Source of the DNA: Oopsacas minuta
Lineage: Eukaryota; Porifera; Hexactinellida; Lyssacinosida; Leucopsacidae
Direction of reading: 5' to 3'
Assembly: GCA_024704765.1 (NCBI GenBank)
Contig: JAKMXF010000110.1
Span: 620,001 to 684,000 of the forward strand
Length of the DNA: 64,000 nucleotides
Shown here: positions 28,701 to 34,683 of the stretch, one piece after another
Layout of the letters: each line of letters starts with the position of its first letter
How positions within the stretch are numbered: the first letter of the stretch is position 1
The notes under the pieces: model-generated
What the model saw: only the letters and a program-made list of their open reading frames with translations
The model's database searches: none
What the model was told of the DNA's origin: nothing
Made by a program: the position numbers and the translations under genes

Positions 28701-31435
28701 TTATCATATATGGTACACTTTCGATCATAAGTTTACTAGAATCACAATAAATAAGAAAGATTACGTATACAGCGCTAAAGATCATGCACTCTTCAGCTGG
28801 ACACCTACCAAATGCGAATACCAAGAAAAGTCTCATAATTTTGAAGGCGGGCATTTTATAGGAGCTTTATCAAGGGAAGCGGATGAGATTCGCCCTGGCA
28901 TCTACGAATATAAAGGAGTAGACCATTCGTTTCTAATTGGCAGTGACCATCACGATGCAAATGCTACATACACCTTGTATACGCGTGATGGTGTGATGGA
29001 AGAGCTAGTTATTGATACCAAAGGTGAAGAATTAAAGCATACTCTGCTAATTAAGTTTAAAACTTTCAGTACAGCTAAAACAGATCGCGAATTGTTTCAC
29101 TTGCCGTTACAATGTATTGAGTTTATTTTCCTATGCCCTGGGTGTTTTTTCAATGCCGCAACTGCACTCCTTCCAACGAACATTATTGTCCTCGCTCTGC
29201 TCTCCCTTCTCTTCATATTATTCATCTAATAATCATTGGTATAACTTAATTCGCTAGCTAGCTGTAGTTTCCCCTTTTTGGCTTGTATTAGTTTTGCCTT
29301 GAGATGTACTTGAATTATATAATACATGCTTGTTAAGACTAATCTCTAAAATGAATTACTTATTTCATATACGTCAACCAGAGTGAATAAATGACAGAAT
29401 GGAATGCATCTAAGAGGGACATTTGTTATTTCACTGCCTGAACTTAACAATTTGCAAATAGTTATGATTTTCCAATTAATCGACGAATATTTGGATATGT
29501 TTTTCAGAGGGATAGATTGAAGAAATGGTAATAGCTTGAGGTGTGAAATTTGGCATGTGTGTGGAACATGGTGTATCTAGGATTATGTGTTAATATCTAA
29601 GCGATATCTCTCAAATTCTCTGAGGAAAGGTGACAAATGCCTGACTATCAGATTTGACGGTTTAGAATTGGTTGAAATTCTATTGGTTAAATTCAATGAA
29701 TTGCTTGGAAACAAATAACTCACCAAGGAATGCGAAATAAATAGCAATTTTGTCACCAAAATATTCTCTGATTTGGTCCAAAGGCTGAGTCTTGTAGAAA
29801 GCGAAAGGACTAGCCCATTCTTTATAGAGAAATTGTCTGTAACAATCTGGCTGTTTCTGCCCCTTGTTCAGTAAAGCAGGACCGTCATGGATCGGATAGG
29901 CACAACCATAACCGCCACGGGAAAGCAAACGTTCTAAGCCAACTAAATGGAGAGAAAATAATTATTAAGTGTATCCGTAGCTGTTCATTATGAAGTACGT
30001 ATATTCAGAAAGGATAATGATAACTGTCCCGATTATAGCAGGACGTCCCGCTTTCGGAAAAGTGTTGAGGCTAATGTCCCGCCGGAAATTGTCAAAACTA
30101 CAGATTCGAGCGTTTCACCTAGTATGCATATAGTGTTGACCAATAGAATATCAGCCTATACATATGTCTAATATTCTACTAGTCAATTTCAACCAATCAA
30201 TGTAATACAAAAATTCCGTCAGCAAAGGCTATGGAGGAAGGATTAACAACTATACCCAATGGTGTGTGGTTAATAAACCAACCATGTGATTTCTTGCTCC
30301 CTGGTTCATTGAAGGTGACAATGGATAGTATGTAATACATAATCATGCTTCTCTGAGCATCTGAGAATAAGCTCCTAGATGTGGGAGAACCACTCTGGAC
30401 TTGTCCCTCTGTTGGAGGGAGGTATGCTTCTGATAGGAACTTGTCTTGTTTTGATGATGAATAAGGGGAAGTGTAGAAATCACCTACCTGTAAATGATAA
30501 TAATAATAATAAACAAATATCCAGCTGACAGACTGTTCGTGCAGCTCGGGGTCCTGCTATTGTAAAACAAAACGTGTCAAATATGAATAATAAATGACAA
30601 ATATTATTATATATATTTCCAAAACTAACAACAAACCTCAAATTCCTCAGTAACATTAGGTTGAAATAAACTGATCAGTTTATTAATCCTCAGAGTAGAG
30701 AACACTTTATCACTTAGCGAGACTGAATCAGAAGTTTGTCTGCCTATAGGTACTCTTAAAGCCATAAACTCAGCGAACTTTTGAAGGACTGCATCACTTG
30801 CGTGTAGCTTAAGGAAGTAGGTATCTTTGCTTGGAGATAACTAGTGAAAATAGGAATGTTAATACGTGCAATTATGTAAATTAAAAATACACATACGTCT
30901 TTTTCTTGTAACTCTAGTTCGACGCCAATAGCTTTCAAATTAGATTCAAAACTGTCACGTAGATGTTTGTCGTCTGAATCTGAGCCATCTTTGTACACCA
31001 GAATAAAGTCTAAACAAACAAACAGCTGTTTAAGTAATTGGAATAAAAGGTGTGAAAATATTCACATAAGACTTCCAGATGCAAAACTAGAGGTCACTAC
31101 GAGTATACTTGCCAAATTTGGTGTCTTAATCTCTAAAGGTGTGAACAGGAGAGTGAACACGGACAATCGGACATATACACTAATATACTAAGTAATGAAT
31201 GTATTGGTTGGCACAGTATTTATTGCCCAATCAGAATTGAGGGTTACAAGCATATATAACTCACCGATTTTCCTGATTTTGTCATCAAAGTATACATTCC
31301 TCTCAAGCCACTATTAAATAAACAAATACAATAAACATCCCTCCAAACATGTCAAAACACACTTTCACTAGCCTGTTTGTAAGCTGGTCGTGTGGATTCA
31401 GGATCAAGAGTTTCTTGTGGCTGTACCGTTGCCAT
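13714..31435 (-). CDS. Anoctamin (TMEM16) family channel/scramblase, 17 exons, with nested genes
   Basis: I joined 17 exons by GT-AG sites and phase: 31435-31361, 31310-31265, 31009-30897, 30840-30637, 30487-30256, 29942-29724, 23914-23712, 23613-23473, 23254-23030, 16581-16401, 16123-15859, 15576-15209, 15085-15033, 14868-14588, 14364-14128, 14022-13926, 13833-13714. They sum to 3060 nt (1019 aa) with one open frame; the donors of exons 1 and 7 are least sure. Hallmarks in order: N-terminal dimerisation region (DFILVYKDGS), CPLCEHRCDFW, RPEYE, HRTESEHED, and QFGFVTLFVAAFPLAP. The family's calcium-site residues are present: NNIME (TM6), EYLE (TM7), EIRLD (TM8). The last extracellular loop is long, Cys-rich and N-glycosylation-rich (exons 14-15). 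It should be a calcium-gated chloride channel or lipid scramblase. Introns 6 and 9 hold other genes. Confidence 0.92.
15597..15846. mobile_element. MITE family A, copy 1 (in an anoctamin intron)
   Basis: Left end CACTGTTAGTTG..TTGTTTCAGCTCCAC; right end GGCGCTGAAACAAGGCC is an imperfect inverted match. The shared core includes CAGACCTCCTCTAACACG and CTTAATTAACATATTTA. No coding capacity, so presumably mobilised in trans. It sits between exons 12 and 11. Confidence 0.85.
16270..16385. repeat. Dispersed repeat with TCCCGCC/GCGGGA blocks
   Basis: GCGGGATATGATCTTAAAAC followed by TCCCGCCAAA stretches; the block GCGGGATATGATCT recurs at about 63208 and TCCCGC-rich relatives lie at 30025, 43580 and 45285. 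It sits in the anoctamin intron between exons 11 and 10. Confidence 0.55.
16630..16740. repeat. hAT-like repeat fragment
   Basis: CCTAGGTGCTTGGCGGTCAC and GCAGCCACGAAGGTCAC resemble the repeat at 27690-27745 (CACCTAGGTGCAGTG, AGCACCCACGAATGACAC). No coding content. Confidence 0.4.
17031..18389 (+). CDS. TRAF-like zinc-finger protein 8 (nested in anoctamin intron 9)
   Basis: Intronless, 452 aa, antisense to its host gene. Half-RING CPSCNGIPREAV and CATC; TRAF fingers to about 240 (CPLLRSCEWSGT, MKCETVIARGE, CPHGCGECIPRR, CPYSKYGC). Coiled coil about 247-270, then KKDLDGVEWKIEG and a C-terminal domain in which GPIFFVG and FVWFHFDLDPE are the clearest family landmarks. Unlike the others it has about 40 extra C-terminal residues, basic and Gly/His/Pro-rich (VVVPRGGGAQPHMRREIK), possibly unstructured. 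Confidence 0.85.
   Translation: MEPEVNTEELSEEKAIDKKEEFLFERIQESELFGGYKRDYLAQNLDPTFNCPSCNGIPREAVQTGTETKCATCATPEDNPTPNDTIRDTVLKLEVMCPLLRSCEWSGTLSEIGTHLDECLFLHLYCPMKCETVIARGELEAHTYSQCLQRKVQCEYCKQFGLAKGLESHYQNCKDFPVTCPHGCGECIPRRQSEIHNNTNCPMGEVTCPYSKYGCVVSRMTRRDLIGHKQESIAEHLDMSTEFHARKLVQAEEEIRRLRDELSHTKMQIKYKKDLDGVEWKIEGISSKMEKKGTFEGPIFFVGPLKLQGLVRFERRIKSNAISFHIKRLSKGKDSQILADARFTYCCVTLVNLKNEAHSKLQEKHVSYKIEVDQLSDCIAQFGYDDVKTPDFQRENSIFVWFHFDLDPEVRQDASAPVVNLQSHRRFYHAVVVPRGGGAQPHMRREIKSLAF
18390..19088. other. Spacer between nested genes, mostly MITE
   Basis: No gene. Holds MITE family A copy 2 (about 18500-18697), then a short piece of the AGGTGTGAA-type repeat (AAAAGGCGTGAAAATGTGAT at about 18757). 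Confidence 0.6.
18500..18697. mobile_element. MITE family A, copy 2 (reverse orientation, internally deleted)
   Basis: Ends in GGTGGAGCTGAAACAAGTTT and AACTAACAGTGGG. It carries the family core GTTAAAGGAGGTCTGTGA and CCACCCGTTAGTTAGTAAAT but lacks part of the interior. Confidence 0.8.
19089..20351 (+). CDS. Coiled-coil/NHL-repeat protein, TRIM-NHL-like without RING or B-box
   Basis: Intronless, 420 aa. Residues about 20-115 form a helical coiled coil (QMKQQLEETRALVEGKM). From about 150 to the end is an NHL-type beta-propeller with several recognisable blades: GEFKGPRGVAIEPESGHIYV, DKSNRRIQIF, QPWGILIHEDNIYVTDREH, GSEEFNDPRQPAISPNTRLY, PSGITIHNTKLICVSDNNN. This matches the C-terminal two-thirds of TRIM-NHL proteins, but no cysteine-rich N-terminus is present, so it cannot be a RING ligase itself. 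It may bind RNA or partner proteins through the propeller. It lies between TRAF-like genes inside the anoctamin intron. Confidence 0.85.
   Translation: MATQFPEPIPVPIVDPLEQEINQSIDRMIFLLNQRRIHLLTTLRNKREETRANQVACQQMKQQLEETRALVEGKMTHNQLHSISDRFVAEMQTKLAELHLNTPPPHVLRFLCDTQDLERSINRLGEISQQEINPIPHIPVIPKYAKFQQPIVAVGKEGSAPGEFKGPRGVAIEPESGHIYVADKSNRRIQIFSQSGDYFNHFGNQHLKQPWGILIHEDNIYVTDREHHAIFLFKLPDLTMIKRVGKRGSGSEEFNDPRQPAISPNTRLYVPDYFNNRLQILTTNLVFTDTLRHQTMTGPNDVKFTNNEMFVLSCDDNPCIHVFTLSGEKSRSLITGGIGIGMQVEVAYFFCLDGHNNIIISDCLTDIIKVFSPEGDLLHKIGQRGHKAEMFVSPSGITIHNTKLICVSDNNNFCLQIFSA
20628..21455 (+). CDS. TRAF-like zinc-finger protein 9, lacking the C-terminal domain
   Basis: Intronless, 275 aa. Half-RING CPICKGIMNNA..GSITCETC, then fingers (CPLLRQCEWSGK, PQGCGVIIERS, CPDGCGKEV, CPYDKYGC) and a short coiled coil (LETENANLKKEL..LALRITNLEKG), where the protein ends with VKK and a stop. 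No remnant of the C-terminal domain is visible in the 90 bp before the convergent gene, so it is a stable short form or an old truncation. It could oligomerise but lacks the domain placed to bind receptors. Confidence 0.85.
   Translation: MAAKPPEVKTADDKNDTLFIKIDGTHRGYKKEFLSQNIPPMMESILVCPICKGIMNNATVCLGSITCETCATPKGDKSKVTQVVSTVLGLDVKCPLLRQCEWSGKLSATQEHLDKCLLFKLKCPQGCGVIIERSKEANHKTTECVKRKINCKHCKKPFNSEQLDEHLKNCDSQPIKCPDGCGKEVAKKDAATHKNNDCPLADVKCPYDKYGCKLGTIKRKELMAHKTGNVMEHQDYILGSLAKLETENANLKKELTDTKTQLALRITNLEKGVKK
21545..22345 (-). CDS. TRAF-like zinc-finger protein 10 with a C-terminal membrane anchor
   Basis: Intronless, 266 aa from the ATG at 22345 (MATNELAPAHER). Half-RING CVICHGIMREAV and CSNC, followed by fingers (CPLVNCPWKGR, LKCNAVVIRR, CSFLCGKELPRN, CPYAEIGC). 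After QHQDLL-type sequence, a short basic stretch (GLKRQFDK) leads to a final hydrophobic run LIIVFVCGAIILIMLCIV, a classic tail anchor with zinc fingers facing the cytosol. It takes the place of coiled coil and C-terminal domain. It converges with the gene at 20628-21455. Confidence 0.85.
   Translation of the reverse strand: MATNELAPAHERVRSLLYVRIQGHYGGYKSSYLSKCLETVEINLLKCVICHGIMREAVTSGNGMSCSNCTKDTFPWKLMSIRDAINNLEIHCPLVNCPWKGRFPRVENHLGFCGYFRIPCPLKCNAVVIRRNETDHIRHECENRIVSCNYCGIQLISKTLDTHFNTSCKLYPIKCSFLCGKELPRNTLRRHLNTDCPLVKISCPYAEIGCTIGHINRCKLEDHQKERYILHQDLLLKDHQGLKRQFDKLIIVFVCGAIILIMLCIV
22480..22735 (-). pseudogene. Fragment of a TRAF-like gene (half-RING region)
   Basis: On the minus strand one frame reads YLCQNL, then an in-frame TGA, then AICCRCDGIMRDAVTIESS: the conserved YLSQNL...CPxCxGIMRDA block of the family. 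Further stops and frame loss follow. No finger or C-terminal region remains. It lies 135 bp upstream of the anchored member at 21545-22345, in the same orientation. Confidence 0.75.
24436..25137 (-). CDS. Secreted/anchored protein of unknown family (single-domain member)
   Basis: Intronless, 233 aa. Signal peptide MKLLSTFLCFSFLSFVYG, then one extracellular domain with several N-glycosylation sequons and few cysteines (W..VPQGLRLAVMP, SRDDNLLFIYTPDSCTY, YTATIVNDT, SVYRLPPSCDDDADLCTRC). It ends with a hydrophobic tail, LLPTNLLILALLLLLFIQLYQ, after small residues (SAGAA), as in GPI-anchor signals; a plain membrane helix is the alternative. The nearby plus-strand gene at 27979 has two such domains. 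I know no named family. Nested in anoctamin intron 6. Confidence 0.8.
   Translation of the reverse strand: MKLLSTFLCFSFLSFVYGDDITELANSSFYQTGNVTFYSTDLNTSVTTFLLQQTPIEEWEDVPQGLRLAVMPDQTLLTSRDDNLLFIYTPDSCTYMPNEFHSTLEDTDEPILYFLAFATEISPDVYAYLKTDTNYTFGGTTYTGNITYTATIVNDTVINLDVVFQNDIILVRHQFNFTTFIFLTPDFSVYRLPPSCDDDADLCTRCYSAGAALLPTNLLILALLLLLFIQLYQ
25172..25496. mobile_element. MITE family A, copy 3 (near full length)
   Basis: Left end GTTAGTTGGAAACTTGTTTC then AGCTC; right end GTGGAGCTGAAACAAGTTTC then TCATTAACAG, which together give terminal inverted repeats of about 25-30 bp. About 325 bp, no coding frame. Directly upstream of the gene at 24436-25137. Confidence 0.85.
25785..26145 (-). pseudogene. 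Degenerate copy of the MKLLSTFLC surface-protein family
   Basis: The minus strand keeps recognisable pieces in order: a start-proximal SSFYQT-like block (complement of TTTGGTAGAAACTTC at about 26115), an interior ITYTA-like block (about 25990) and the C-terminal CYSAG region (about 25820), but with deletions and no open frame. It lies between two functional-looking members on the same strand. Confidence 0.7.
26641..26679. repeat. hAT-like terminal sequence
   Basis: The reverse complement of the block ending AACCACTGCTG reads CAGTGGTTATCAAACTGGGG, a typical hAT terminal inverted repeat. No transposase is near, and the other end was not located. Confidence 0.5.
26832..27158 (-). CDS. 5'-truncated member of the MKLLSTFLC surface-protein family
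   Basis: 108 aa from the ATG at 27158. Only the last third of the family domain is present (NVTYTVRVVNETLSMF, FSTFDLLTPEFSLF, LPPQCDEIADLCTQCYSAGA) plus the hydrophobic tail LLPTNLIILTLLFLLFIQFY. The family signal peptide and first 120 or so residues are missing. The new N-terminus, MYIVTCLSMILFYSPVYG, is itself hydrophobic and could serve as a signal peptide. Either a decaying fragment or a shortened gene that has gained a new leader; the intact frame and tail favour caution in calling it dead. Confidence 0.55.
   Translation of the reverse strand: MYIVTCLSMILFYSPVYGNVTYTVRVVNETLSMFNFQFETEYFDANFQVNFSTFDLLTPEFSLFMFTLPPQCDEIADLCTQCYSAGAVLLPTNLIILTLLFLLFIQFY
27180..27978. other. Repeat-rich spacer
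   Basis: No gene. Contains a pogo-type fragment (CGGTCCCTTAGCTTCGATAA at about 27420), then a hAT-like start (CATCGGTTCCCAAACTGGTC, 27662) running into the CCACGGACGACAGCAGGAGT module and the CACCTAGGTG / CACCCACGAATGACAC blocks also seen at 16655-16735. Confidence 0.55.
27979..29229 (+). CDS. Secreted/anchored protein of unknown family (two-domain member)
   Basis: Intronless, 416 aa. Signal peptide MKLLSTFLCLAFVAFAYG is nearly the same as in 24436-25137. Domain 1 (about 19-203) aligns to that single-domain protein; domain 2 (about 205-390) repeats the landmarks at lower identity: paired W, C.Y after it, YTLYTRDG against YTATIINDT, FSTA near the end, LPLQC against LPPQC, then CPGC. Several NxS/T sequons. 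The C-terminus (ATALLPTNIIVLALLSLLFI) is a GPI-signal-like or membrane tail. Antisense to the anoctamin host. Function unknown; a surface recognition or lipid-binding role is possible but unsupported. Confidence 0.8.
   Translation: MKLLSTFLCLAFVAFAYGDHIAELSNSSFYQTGYTTAYTDIANNITYIYNNTPISEWDDVSKGLRLTVLPDFSVLTSRDDEIQYFWSQVLCAYKKREFYNPFEANDRSVFYFLPMAKEGPDGVFKYSTTDTNSSIYSVLQAGIITYTATIINDTLSMFDFKFEDKDSYTTYLTNYSTFELLMPEFSVYRLPPQCSESRHLCTSCPTQPLTEIKDYSASGTLRITRTNLTTGEEQTIVEEIPYHIWYTFDHKFTRITINKKDYVYSAKDHALFSWTPTKCEYQEKSHNFEGGHFIGALSREADEIRPGIYEYKGVDHSFLIGSDHHDANATYTLYTRDGVMEELVIDTKGEELKHTLLIKFKTFSTAKTDRELFHLPLQCIEFIFLCPGCFFNAATALLPTNIIVLALLSLLFILFI
29230..29723. other. Spacer with dispersed repeat R2
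   Basis: No gene. About 29535-29690 (GAGGTGTGAAATTTGG, CTATCAGATTTGACGG, GAAATTCTATTGGTT) resembles 38420-38700 and 50380-50560, a repeat with GGTGTCAAAAT and CCTATCAGAT blocks. Confidence 0.5.
31030..31180. repeat. AGGTGTGAA-containing dispersed repeat, copy 2
   Basis: AAAAGGTGTGAAAATATTCA, then AATTTGGTGTCTTAATCTCT and AAAGGTGTGAACAG, matching 11560-11665. Lies within an anoctamin intron (exons 3 to 2). Confidence 0.6.
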
Positions 31436-31663
31436 GGTTTCGTCTTCTATATATTTGTATGTAGCCTTTTGTAGATGACAGGGTGAAGGCTCAAAGTTGA
31501 ATAATTCGATACTTTCCGCCGTCGAATATAATCAAAATGATAGCTAATCTCTTTGAAAGAAAGTACTTTTAATACAAATTAGAATTTATAGAATCATGAA
31601 AGAAATTTGTTTGACATTTTTGATAGAACTGAATTTAGGGAAGAAAGTTTCCCAAATATGAGG

Positions 31664-31817
31664 TACAGTCAACTCGCGTTATATCTAATACCCGCTTATC
31701 TTGAAGTCTTAACTTGCACAAATATGGCCACAAACCGGCAAAGACATATATTCTATCGGATATATCTAAGTAATTATAGCAGTCCCTTGAGCTTCGTTAT
31801 AACAGGAGTTGACTGTA
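31664..31817. mobile_element. TA-flanked pogo/mariner-like MITE
   Basis: 154 bp from TACAGTCAACTCGCGTTATA to its inverted counterpart (complement TACAGTCAACTCCTGTTATA). The ends are flanked by TA as in Tc1/mariner insertions. The internal block CCCTTGAGCTTCG is shared with 51554-51720 and with a fragment near 27425. It lies upstream of the anoctamin start. Confidence 0.75.
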
Positions 31818-32142
31818 TTTTAATAAATTTCAGATAATAAGAGCAATATTCGCAAGTCATACTTGTTGATTTGTCCCTCTAAAATATGCCTTGGGTAGAG
31901 GCGAAAGTGAAAATGACAATTAACAACCAAAACTGCCACCATAATTCACTATTATCGAACACTGGCAAGGCATTTACGTCATATTTCTAAATAAAGAAAT
32001 TCAGCTGTGACCCTGTCATCCTATTGGGCAGGAACCACTTAACCTAACCAATAGAATATCAGCCTGTATACGCATAATATATGCTAATACATTATACTCG
32101 TACATTTCTAAATTCTAAACTAACTAATTTTCCTAACCAAAT

Positions 32143-33075
32143 CTATTTCTTGACCTTCTTGCCATAGAACTCTAACTCCTTCCCTTCTAGAACATACCCA
32201 TCACAGCGACCGCATTGTCCAGGGCGGCTTGAGACGCATGCGTATAGTTTCCCAGAATTGAACTGATCAGATATTTGTTGTTCTAACTTGGAAATTAGTT
32301 TTCTTTTAGCTAACTTGTAACGAACATGTTTCGATGGAGCTGTTGTAGCTTTTGTTTCGGGTACTTTCTTCAATTCCTTCGTTTCTTTATTACCTTTTGG
32401 AGATTTTACGTCTTGTTTTAGTTTCAGTTTTGCATCAGCTTTGTCTTTCTCTAAATCTTTTATTGATCTTTTCTTACCAAGAGGAATACCGTAATGAGCC
32501 TCGTACCACTGACGGAAGGGAGTAGCATCGATCTAAATAGAATATTCTAGAGTATGCAAGGCTCAATATTCATTCCTATAAGCCAGCAATTCCCAACCTT
32601 TTTCAACAATGGACCCCTCCGATAGCCTGCAATACAAAATTTGAGATCCTACTGACCCTCAGCTGTCGCCAAGGGGACCTCAATGGTCACGAACCTTATT
32701 AGTAATAAATCGTCCATTTTCGTCCCAGCACAACAATTATAATTCGGTAAAGTCTCCCACACTTACCTGTATAATGCATCCTTTCACTAGTGTCTTAGTA
32801 CTGACTAGCTCATTATTACTAGCATTATACACTACGTCTACAATACGCGTCTTCTTTGTAATAGTCTCACTGCCCCAACTGAAGTTCCCTGAATCCAGAC
32901 GAAGAGCCCTGAATTTCCTGTTGCCCCCTCTGGTCCGGACGGTTCGGACACGTTTCTGTCCAAGCTTCGTATTCGCTGGGGGGCGACCCATCTCGAACTT
33001 CCGTTTTTTTCGCCATAGGGCCTGCTTACCGCCAGTAGAACGCCTCTTGTGCCATTTGTCACGAGAAATACCCAT
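32143..33075 (-). CDS. RPS8: Ribosomal protein eS8 (RPS8), two exons
   Basis: Exons 33075-32767 and 32532-32143, joined at CAG|gtaagt ... tag|ATC, give 232 aa. Begins [18 protein letters not shown] and keeps eS8 hallmarks ([69 protein letters not shown]). The Lys-rich loop before [11 protein letters not shown] is longer than in the roughly 208-aa family norm. Component of the 40S subunit, essential and highly expressed. The 234-bp intron is largely a hAT-like repeat. Confidence 0.97.
32583..32695. repeat. hAT-like MITE fragment in the RPS8 intron
   Basis: Starts CAGCAATTCCCAACCTTTTT, close to the hAT end pattern CAGNGGTTCYCAACC, and continues with GGACCCCTCCGATAG. It fills about half the intron. 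The opposite terminus is not clear. Confidence 0.5.
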
Positions 33076-33149
33076 TTTTGCTAATAGCTAGATTGTATGG
33101 ATAATTATCAAAGTCAGTTAATTTCATAGAAATAGCAATGAGGACAGAT

Positions 33150-33425
33150 GATGTCTATCTAAGCATGCGAGCAGGCTGCTTTCATATCTCTTTATTTGAT
33201 AACATTATCATAACACAAAGTAGACAATTCATGAAAATTCAATGATGCAACTTGTAAATCTGTTAATTAAGCGTGTTAGAGGAGGTCTGTGATGATAAAA
33301 TCACTTCTATTTACCCGTTAGTTAGTAAATATATGTGTATTTGAATTTCAAAATAATGACAATATTCCTGCGGCAGGTAAACTGGATGCGGGCGGTGGAG
33401 CTGAAATAACTACAACTAACAGTCC
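33150..33425. mobile_element. MITE family A, copy 4 (reverse orientation)
   Basis: Contains ATCTAAGCATGCGAGCAGGC, GTTAGAGGAGGTCTGTGATG, ACCCGTTAGTTAGTAAATAT and GCGGGCGGTGGAGCTGAAAT, ending CAACTAACAGTCCC. It fills most of the gap between the KH-like gene and RPS8. Confidence 0.8.
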
Positions 33426-33488
33426 CCTAATAAGAAAATATATAAATACATAACTCGAATAAATATACCCAATTTGGATGTAATATAT

Positions 33489-34040
33489 TCAAATAACATT
33501 ATGAGCAGGTCTTCTCATATCCTTGGCAAACCAGAACTCATCAACCATTTGGTATTCCTCCTTCAGGGGTTCCTTCAGGGGCTCCTTTATCCGCTTCAAT
33601 TTTGGTCGATTATTTTCATTGAATTTTACCATTAATTTCGTTAGTTCTGTTTTCGCAGAATTCAAGGACTCTTCTTCCAAATAATGTATTACTAGATTTG
33701 TGTCCATTACTTCTATCATACAATTCGAATTTATTTCTATATTTTCCAAATCATTTTTCAATTTAGTTTTCAGCTCTCTGGCGAAGGTGTTAGAAATTAT
33801 AACCTCGAGTACAAACCCCAAATTTAGCGTATTTTGTATAAGTTTTTTCAGCTCCCGTGTCCCGTATCGGAAGTCTGGATAGAGACCGTGTACAATGATC
33901 GGTTCTTTGGGATTGACAGGGACGTTAATTTGCAAATTGTAATTCTGCAGAACTTCTCTGTAAGCTTTGCCGTGCGGCTTTCCAAATAAAAGATTGCGTG
34001 TATGAATCGGAACGTCAAGTTTCACGCATTTCTGCTCCAT
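33489..34040 (-). CDS. Small basic protein with a possible KH-type domain
   Basis: Intronless, 183 aa. Residues about 8-55 (VPIHTRNLLFGKPHGKAYRE ... INVPVNPKEPIIVHGL) have the KH pattern: hydrophobic strand, (L)xGKxxGKxxxx loop, helix, then INVP and an IIVHG strand. The middle is helical and acidic/basic mixed; a Lys/Glu/Pro tail contains a short repeat (KEPLKEPLKEE). A role in RNA binding is a guess from that fold; no full-length relative is recognised. Its start lies 640 bp from the last SBNO exon. Confidence 0.55.
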   Translation of the reverse strand: MEQKCVKLDVPIHTRNLLFGKPHGKAYREVLQNYNLQINVPVNPKEPIIVHGLYPDFRYGTRELKKLIQNTLNLGFVLEVIISNTFARELKTKLKNDLENIEINSNCMIEVMDTNLVIHYLEEESLNSAKTELTKLMVKFNENNRPKLKRIKEPLKEPLKEEYQMVDEFWFAKDMRRPAHNVI

Positions 34041-34092
34041 CTAGCAGTTCAAATTGGCTTATAGAATGTAGCAATCAATCATGGAATGTAAA

Positions 34093-34179
34093 TACAGTAG
34101 ACTCTCTTAATAGGGTCACATGGGGACCAGGCCATTTTGACCCGATTAACCGGCTGTCTATTCAGCGGAGTCTATTGTA
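34093..34179. mobile_element. Short TA-flanked inverted-repeat element
   Basis: Left TACAGTAGACTCTCTTAATA, right complement TACAATAGACTCCGC. About 87 bp, with GGGTCACATGGGGACC and TTGACCCGATTAACCGGC inside. Differs in sequence from the 31664 element but has the same TA-type ends. Confidence 0.6.
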
Positions 34180-34683
34180 TTATATTGAATGATAATTCTC
34201 GCCAATCTAATCATTAATCAAGTGAAAATGTGTCCTTGTTAAGTGGTTATAGCGTTTGAGTTTGCCGTAAAGTATCATACAAAATCAGCCCAATATTTTG
34301 TCACTAGAAGCCCTGACAAAGACGTCAATAAATTCTGATAAATACAGTGTATACCGGTGTATACCGGATATAAACGCCATCCTTTGGAAAACAACTCTCA
34401 TATATTCCTGTATATTTATACCGGTTATACGAATATGTATAGATACTCCCAAGGGTGATCTTACAACCAGCATACGCTGTATTCCCAACAAAATCCCGCA
34501 GCCCGCCGAGTAAGAAAATAATAAACATACGAAATATGAAATAATTCGAGAAAATACGAAGGTTTGTTGACAATTAATACTAACAAATATGTTTCTATTG
34601 ACAATTCAGAGTTCATCGTTAACAAACCTAATTAGCAATATTGTATTCAGTTGGAAGTGATCTTTACCCAAAGTTTAAGAAAA

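Noticed and set aside
31607-31837. A 76-codon plus-strand frame
   Set aside because: It coincides with the pogo-like MITE; no protein features.
32533-32766. A snoRNA in the RPS8 intron, as in vertebrates
   Set aside because: No C/D or H/ACA boxes with a proper stem were visible; the intron is mostly a hAT-like repeat.
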